Below, in pieces: positions 58,520 to 64,000 of a stretch of 64,000 nucleotides of DNA. The notes beneath the pieces were generated by a model. It was not told the DNA's origin, did no database searches, and was given only the letters and a program-made list of their open reading frames with translations. Every line of letters starts with the position of its first letter. Position 1 is the stretch's first letter. The translations under genes and the position numbers were made by a program. This DNA comes from Hymenopus coronatus (Eukaryota; Arthropoda; Insecta; Mantodea; Hymenopodidae): the NCBI GenBank assembly GCA_030762935.1, contig CM060898.1:99827281-99891280 (forward strand), written 5' to 3'.

Positions 58520-58862
58520 GTCTCAGCGTGCAGGTAGCTTGACTACTTACTAAGTGGGAGGCATGGGTTCGATTCGCGGTACCGGCGTGAGGATTTTCCC
58601 CCGCTGGGAAACCTGGCCCGGGGTGCACTCAGCCTTGTGAGGTTCCTTGGGGGCCAATTGAGGATCTACTTGAAGAAAAGTGCGACATCAGGTTGCGCAG
58701 AGCGCATTAACCGGCCGAGAGGGACTCGGGACGCTAACCACGTCCCACTCTCCAGTACTGCACCCAATCCTTGACGCCTGTAATGGGCAGAGATGGGGGA
58801 TGCAGGCGCTTGGGCGGCAAGCCTTGGCCCGATTGTTCTGCCTCAGAGTTTGGTTTATTTCA
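58520..58862 (+). mobile_element. tRNA-related SINE-like repeat (SINE-E)
   Basis: The head carries the B box GGTTCGATTCGCGGTACC. It is followed by a GC-rich body with GATTTTCCCCCGCTGGGAAA, GGGGTGCACTCAGCC and GCCTTGGCCCGATTGTTCTG. I have an impression that similar bodies occur in insect SINEs, but I cannot verify it. Only one copy is in the window. Confidence 0.5.
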
Positions 58863-59067
58863 CTATAAGAGGAAGAGATGTAATTAATTGCAACAAGTTA
58901 ATTTCCTCCAGAATCTCCATTCTAAGCAACATGTACAAAGATGTTTTGGCAAAAAATGCTATTAAAGATACGCAAAATTATGAGTTCAAATGCATTCACT
59001 TTTAACGCTTTGTAAAACAGTGTTCTTTTATTTTACTCATAATAGAGCTGTGGAAACAAAAAAAAAA

Positions 59068-60102
59068 TCTGATGTGTTCCATTCACATAACTTTCTCTAC
59101 ATCTCTGCATAAAATTATTGTTAAAAAGCTTCTGCTTCTATTTACTTCATGCTAAATGAGAAAAAATTAGCAGAAATAGTCTCATTACTCGCTTTCTTGA
59201 AAGTAGAAGCGAAATAAGAGAGTACCATAGATTAAAGTGATAGTCAAAAGCTGGTTGCTATGTGACTGAACTTCCTCTCTTTGTATGGACAGGAGTTAAC
59301 AAATTCCTCTATGAGAAAAGTATAAGTTTTTCAAAGGTGAAACTAAAAACAAGGAATATCTTAAAAACGATCAACTCCACGAAAAAATGTATACAACATA
59401 AATTGTGTGTTTTAATGTGCTGTGTATTTTCTATGTGGTAAGTTTTTGTCCATCTCTTAGGGTTTACCAATTACACAAAAATCCGTAAAATTCATCCAGA
59501 ATAAAGTAGTCTTTAGAGGCTATTCCTAGAAAATTCAAGATATACATATTATGTGTCAGGTAAATATCTTTAATATACGATATTTTAATCAAAATCGTTA
59601 GAGCCATTTTTTAGAAAATCAAAATTTTCGAAATTGTTTCCATGTGAAGGGTAGATGGGGGAGGGGGATAGGGCCGCGCCGTGGCCGAGTGGTTAGACCA
59701 CTCGACTCTCACCTAGACGGCCGGGGTTCGATCCCAAGCGACCGCATGTTAGATTTGTGGTGGACAAAACGGCGCTGGGGCGGGTTTTCTCCGGGTACTC
59801 CGGTTTCCCCGCCATCGCATTCCACCGGTGCCCCATCATCATTCATGTATCATCAGTGTCACCGCCTGCGGTGCCATTAGTAGTTAAAGTGGGCGTTAAA
59901 CACTACCAAAAATAAAAGGAGGGGATACACACACAGACACACTCGTGCACACACACGCGGACCTTTTTCTAGAAATGATTTTTTTTTTATTCAGGAGGTC
60001 CCAAAACAAGTATTTCCGGTGAAATGTCGGTATCTAACTTTGGGTGCAATACAATACCTTCTCTATACACTATGCACACAGTACGTGTAGAGAAAGTAAA
60101 AA
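59068..60102 (+). mobile_element. HN1 copy carrying a nested SINE-A
   Basis: Start TCTGATGTGTTCCATTCACA, end GTAGAGAAAGTAAAAA. The two halves (59068-59670 and 59928-60102) make a normal-length copy once the SINE is removed, apart from a deletion of the central palindrome. Confidence 0.9.
59671..59917 (+). mobile_element. SINE-A, full length, with target duplication
   Basis: The best-preserved copy. Its A box is TGGCCGAGTGG, its B box GGTTCGATCCC, its core TTTTCTCCGGGTACTCCGGT and its tail GTGGGCGTTAAACACTACC then A-rich. GGAGGGGGATA before and GGAGGGGATA after mark the target duplication inside HN1. The head resembles a class II (Leu/Ser-like) tRNA start, but the isoacceptor cannot be fixed. 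Confidence 0.9.
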
Positions 60103-60773
60103 TGAACAAATGAAAGGCTACCTCTAAGTTATATGGACAAAGTCACCTTATACACTCTTTTGTTAATGAATTTTGCAATAGTTTCTTTACTTGAAGTAGC
60201 ACATATGTTGAGTGTTACGTCATTTTCTAATTGTACTGTAAATATTAATGACCTCTCAAACTCTTACTGTAAGTACTTACAGTGCTTGTTGGCATGGTAA
60301 TTAATAAATTAATTGTTTATTTAGCTTACACATATTTACCAAATATTTGTTCAGAATGATTAACTTATATTTCGAGTATTTCAAAAATATTCATTGGTGT
60401 TGTATATTAGAAGATGGAAGACCCGCTTAACGTATATAGCTTCTACAAACCATTGTTATGTAAAGAACCTACAGACAACGAGTTGTTTCTAAAGCAAAGT
60501 CCCGATATGACCTTAGATGTCTATGTGCGCTATATATATGAAACACTAAAAAAAAAAACCATTGTTAAAGAAGCTTGCATATCTATGACAAACGAGAAAC
60601 GTTTGCAAAAATAGTCTCATTACTCATGTCATTATAGGCACAATGGGTACCTTGGAAAACGAGTCACTATACGCTGGCGTTTAAATGTTTTAAGCTTTTC
60701 CACATCACCAGACACAAGTGAATGTGGTAGCACTTAAAATACTGACAGAGTATTCTTATGTAGCAGAAAATCT
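60103..60773. other. Spacer with a SINE-B tail fragment
   Basis: Positions 60475-60525 match the 3' part of SINE-B (AACCTACAGACAACGAGTTG), so the open frame at 60414-60614 is probably repeat-derived. The rest is unassigned. Confidence 0.55.
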
Positions 60774-60958
60774 TTTGTCTTCATCTAATGGCTTAGCAGT
60801 TATACAACAGAGAAACTAAATCAAATTCCTTCGTAATGAAGAGGACTTCACATGCTATTTTCATAAAATTAAAATTTTATATTTTACTAATCATGAACCT
60901 AAATATAGTGAACGCACAGTATTTTAATGTTATTTTAATTAAAATTAGTTGGCCATGA
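60774..60958 (+). mobile_element. HN1 internal fragment
   Basis: Forward piece with TAATGGCTTAGCAGTTATAC and AATGAAGAGGACTTCACATG. Strongly diverged. Confidence 0.5.
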
Positions 60959-60962
60959 TATT

Positions 60963-61250
60963 TGGCTATACTATGAATCCTGGGTCTAAAGTACTTACAA
61001 CATTGTAAGTCGCCATTGGGGTTGTCATCTCAAAATAATTTGAGATCACCTTGTGATTTATCAGGAAACATGCGAGTCAGTTGAGAAATTCAATGCTATG
61101 CCGGCATGGTAGCTCAGTGGCAGAGTAATCGGCCAGAGATCGGGAGATCCGTGGTTCAAATCCCGGCTATGGCATTGAATTTTTCAGACTGACTCTACCC
61201 ATCCAACTCCTGTCCTACACACGGCTTGTGAAAAAAAAAAAAAAAAACAT
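60963..61250 (+). mobile_element. SINE-D, full unit
   Basis: The leader contains the two palindromes ACTTACAACATTGTAAGT and ATCTCAAAATAATTTGAGAT. The head follows at about 61104-61175 (GCATGGTAGCTCAGTGG, GGTTCAAATCCCGG), then the tail CCTACACACGGCTTGTG and an A run (61231-61247). It mirrors the reverse unit at 39974 at about 85-90% identity by eye. Confidence 0.8.
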
Positions 61251-61542
61251 GTTCCAGTAGATCAGGTTGTTCCAACTCTCTCGAAGTACTCGTGCGCACT
61301 CAAACACAAGCTTCGTAGCCCAACTAGAGGGGAAGGCGATAGCAAATACAACACTGGCTGAAGATCATAACTCAACGCTTACATTGCATTCTAACACTAG
61401 ATTCAGCCGTGACGATAAGTTGGCCTTTATGAGAAGCTTATTACATATTGCAGGCATACCCCTTGAGTATGTGAGTAGCTCGCTGCTCTTTGGCGCGCAG
61501 CTAGTCTGAAACGGCCTGATGTAGAGCGTAGTTTTGAGTGAG
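61246..61542. other. Unassigned island
   Basis: A forward frame (61267-61509) is open with balanced composition (includes DKLAFMRSLLHIAGIPLEY), but no family is recognised and no splice signals are compelling. Confidence 0.35.
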
Positions 61543-61740
61543 GGGAGGGATGTTCTTTTAAATCTTCGTGTCGCAACTTTAGAAGATATTGAACTTAAAT
61601 ATCAACTCTGTGTGTGTGAGAGAGATTTAAATTCCTGATCCCCTGGGCTTGAAATTATATTTCCAATTAAATCTGATGTCGAATTTTTGGGTGGAATACG
61701 ATACTTCACCACTAGATCAATGGTAGAGAAAGTAAAAACA
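61543..61740 (+). mobile_element. HN1 3' fragment
   Basis: Forward piece with ATCTTCGTGTCGCAACTTTA, a shortened hairpin and TAGAGAAAGTAAAAA. Confidence 0.75.
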
Positions 61741-62173
61741 TTCTCCCATGAAATGCACGTGTCTAAGAAGAGTGGTAAGCTAATGGTGCGAATTAGGAAC
61801 AATCTGTTTAACTATTTCGCTGGAAGTCCAGATAATCTCCTCGAGTTTGCTGGAAACTACTGTTGGGTGTAATCGACTATAACAGTGCCACCTGCTTTTG
61901 TAATGCGCTTGGAAATACGTTGGACTGAACTTGACCCAACAGATTCTAATGGACCATCTGCTACTCGAAAACGCTTATTGGACTATTGGTGCGGGAAGCA
62001 TCAATAAAAACTTCATGTCTTCCATTTGCATGCGTTTCTGCACCTTTTCTCCAACAAATTATTGCTAAAAAATGTATTCTTCCATCCACTTCATGCTAAT
62101 CGGGATTAACATTAGCTTATATAGTCCTATTACTTAGTTCCTTATAATTAGAAAGGAAATACAGAAATACACT

Positions 62174-62434
62174 GTTCGCCCTCCGTGGTGTAATCGTTAC
62201 CATACTAGTTTCGTGTGACCAAGATCGGCGTAAAATCCTTAGCATGGCTCCCTTCGGAAGGTAAGTAAAGCCGTTGGTCCCGTGTTGTAGATTTACGGCA
62301 CGTAAAAGAACCTCAAGCCTGATAAAGAGGTCTCTGAGCAAAATTAAGCAGTATTTCACACCCAGCATAGAATGGGACTCTGAGAACAACAGAAGATAAA
62401 GAGCGTCCATAAATAAATCCTCTTTTCATTTGGG
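62174..62434 (+). mobile_element. SINE-C, full length, with target duplication
   Basis: Head CCCTCCGTGGTGTAATCGTT (A box), degraded B-box region, body CGGAAGGTAAGTAAAGCCGT and GATTTACGGCACGTAAAAGA, end GAGCGTCCATAAATAAA. AATACACT occurs at both edges. Confidence 0.85.
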
Positions 62435-63071
62435 AATACACTAGGTTAGAGCGATAGTCAATTTTTTTAAAAGCTGGTTTGCCTTAAGATTCGAACTAGG
62501 GTTTCTTTAAATGACCAAGAGAAAAACAAAATGATCTGGAATGACAAATTCCAGTTTGAGAAAAGTTTAAGCACTTTAAAATTGAAACCAATAACATGAA
62601 GTATCTCAGAAAAAGTTAAGCTTTCAGAAAAAATGTATATGGCATACATTGCGTGTTTTAACGAAATCCACATTTTAGTGTAGTATTTTATTTTTTTTTT
62701 GTCTATCTCTTACGGTTTACCAATTATACAAAAGTCATCCAGAAGGAACACGTCTTTAGAGGATATTCCCAGAAAATTCAATATACACATTTTATTTCAT
62801 AACAATACATTAAGCATATGGTTATTTAATCAAAATCGTTAAGAGGCATGTTTGAGAAAATAAACATTTTCGAAGTATGTTCTATTAAACGGTAGTTGTG
62901 GGTATGAGGATTTTCCTAAAAACATTGTCGCATCCTTGGAAGATACAAGTTTGGTATTTAACCGACATTTGAGATATGCTGTTCACAAACATACAATCGC
63001 GCGCGGACTTTATTTAAAGAATGTTTTTATTGGATTCGGAGGAGCCTAAAACATGTATTTCCGCTGAAACC

Positions 63072-63550
63072 TGTCGCCTTTCGTGGTGTAATGGCTACCA
63101 TGCTAGTTTCATATACCCAGGATCGCGGGTTCAAACCCGGCGGAGGACGATGGATTTTTTTGGATGTAAAAATCCTTAGTATGGCTTCCTTTGGAAGGGA
63201 AGTAAAGCTGTTGGTCACATGTCGTAGATTTACGGCACGTAAAATAGAGCCTCCCCCCCCCCCCAACGGTACATTTTTCCCCCCTAAATTTACCGTGTGA
63301 TTACTGGTTTTACTGTTCCTTTACACAAGCATATACACATTGCACAAACATATAACACCCATAACCAAGGCAGGACTCAAACCCACGATTCGCTGCCCAC
63401 GAAACACCAAAGCAAGACGCCTTAGCGAGCGTGGCCATGGGGACCGGCGGCTTTGAGCAAATGTAATCGGTCATTCACGCCCAATTTAGAATGGGACGCT
63501 GAGAACCACAGTAGTTAAAAGAGTGTCCATAAATAACACGCCATTTACAT
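63072..63550 (+). mobile_element. SINE-C with a further insertion
   Basis: Head GCCTTTCGTGGTGTAATGGC with a good B box (GGGTTCAAACCCGG). Body up to CGTAAAATAGAGCC at 63250, then foreign sequence at 63255-63450, then the SINE end AATGGGACGCTGAGAACCAC and GTGTCCATAAATAA. ACTGAAACC after the SINE repeats GCTGAAACC before it, giving an approximate target duplication. Confidence 0.8.
63255..63450 (-). mobile_element. tRNA-like insertion inside SINE-C
   Basis: On the minus strand it shows a B-box-like GGGTTTGAGTCC near 63370 and an upstream tRNA-like half, with a C/T-rich left end. It probably represents another SINE, but no second copy is present to define it. Confidence 0.4.
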
Positions 63551-63630
63551 TTCCCCCCCCCCCACTGAAACCTCGGTATCGAATTTTATTATTCACTATG
63601 TATACATTTTACATACGTGCTAGAGATGTG

Positions 63631-64000
63631 AATTGTACTCTCTCTTTCTTTCCCCTCTCTATGTTAAAAGGAGCAAGGTTTTCGATTAAGTGTATAATCT
63701 CAGACATGCTTGTGCATACTTACACAGGGGCTTCTGATTCACCTGATATTAGTTCACACAGGTACCAACTTTACGGAAGAAAATCACCTTGCAACTTGCG
63801 ATGGTTGCAAACGTTTTCTCAGTAAATGTAATGCGTTTCTATTCTCTAATAAGATATATTTTTTTCTCTGCAACGATTCAGATTGCCTGAACCGATTAAT
63901 CAAAGATTGAAGAGAAAGTTCCAAAGTGTACGTTTTCAACCTATTATGCCAAAGGAAAAGTACAGTTATGAAGAAAGCGGTTCCTCATCGAAAGCCAGCT
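63631..64000. other. End of window, unassigned apart from one candidate exon
   Basis: Unique within the window. See the candidate exon at 63730-63910. Confidence 0.4.
63730..63910 (+). CDS. Candidate exon with cysteine pairs
   Basis: After an acceptor-like CATACTTACACAG the forward frame is open to a TGA at 63908. The peptide has TCDGCKRFLSKCNAF and then YFFLCNDSDCLNRLIKD, that is C-x2-C and C-x4-C about 20 residues apart. That layout is vaguely like FCS/MYM-type zinc fingers. It may be a host exon or a transposon-derived fragment; no neighbour helps to decide. Confidence 0.25.

Larger units (their letters stand above)
62012..63630 (+). mobile_element. HN1 copy interrupted by two SINE-C insertions
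   Basis: HN1 blocks occupy 62012-62173, 62435-63071 and about 63556-63630 in the right order. The terminal hairpin is degraded. The interruptions account for the unusual length. Confidence 0.8.

Noticed and set aside
60414..60614. Forward frame of 66 codons with a good ATG
   Set aside because: Part of its sequence is the SINE-B 3' tail also present at 48186-48252.
63780..63910. Nuclear-receptor DNA-binding domain (CDGCKRF resembles CEGCKGFF)
   Set aside because: The spacing to the next cysteines (20 then 4 residues) does not fit the receptor pattern, and the rest of the domain is missing.

Overview
This window is repeat-rich, AT-rich nuclear DNA from an animal, most likely an invertebrate and plausibly an arthropod. 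That view rests on tRNA-derived SINEs, 5'-truncated LINE fragments, a decayed mariner, a decayed Tc1-like element, many microsatellites, very short open frames and no bacterial-style gene packing. I cannot name the species. I recognise no intact host gene and no rRNA, CRISPR or genuine tRNA gene.

The dominant content is one non-coding interspersed family, which I call HN1 (my label). A full copy is about 800-880 bp. Read on the strand used here as forward, it begins in an A run followed by TCTGATGTG and a small hairpin (ATGTG/CACAT), then ACTTTCTCTACA. It ends in a long imperfect hairpin (arms CTCTATACACTATG and CATAGTACGTGTAGAG) followed by AAAGTAA. The block ACTTTCTCTACA recurs inverted just outside the 3' hairpin, so the inverted repeats are asymmetric. 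A variable CA-rich tract lies about 150 bp before the 3' end. By hand count about 30 near-complete copies and as many fragments cover roughly half the window, in both orientations and often head to tail or head to head. The architecture resembles non-autonomous Helentron-type (HINE/DINE-1-like) rolling-circle elements; that placement is inference.

Layout: 1-3.4 kb mostly unassigned with one SINE; 3.4-14 kb mainly forward HN1 copies, one carrying a 5'-truncated LINE; 14-21.6 kb mainly reverse HN1 copies plus a LINE relic; 21.6-27.5 kb mixed HN1; 27.77-28.15 kb a 118-bp-arm inverted repeat packed with heat-shock-element pentamers; 28-51.5 kb dense HN1 with SINEs and a LINE reverse-transcriptase fragment near 42 kb; 52.23-53.54 kb a decayed mariner with intact ends; 55.2-56.1 kb a Tc1-like relic and a CpG-containing promoter-like island; 56.9-63.6 kb more HN1 with SINEs nested inside it.

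At least four tRNA-related SINE families insert into HN1 copies with visible target-site duplications, so HN1 is older than those SINE insertions. A few short islands between repeats (9453-9614, 26643-26864, 33266-33511, 63730-63910) read like single coding exons next to plausible splice acceptors. They are offered only as candidates.
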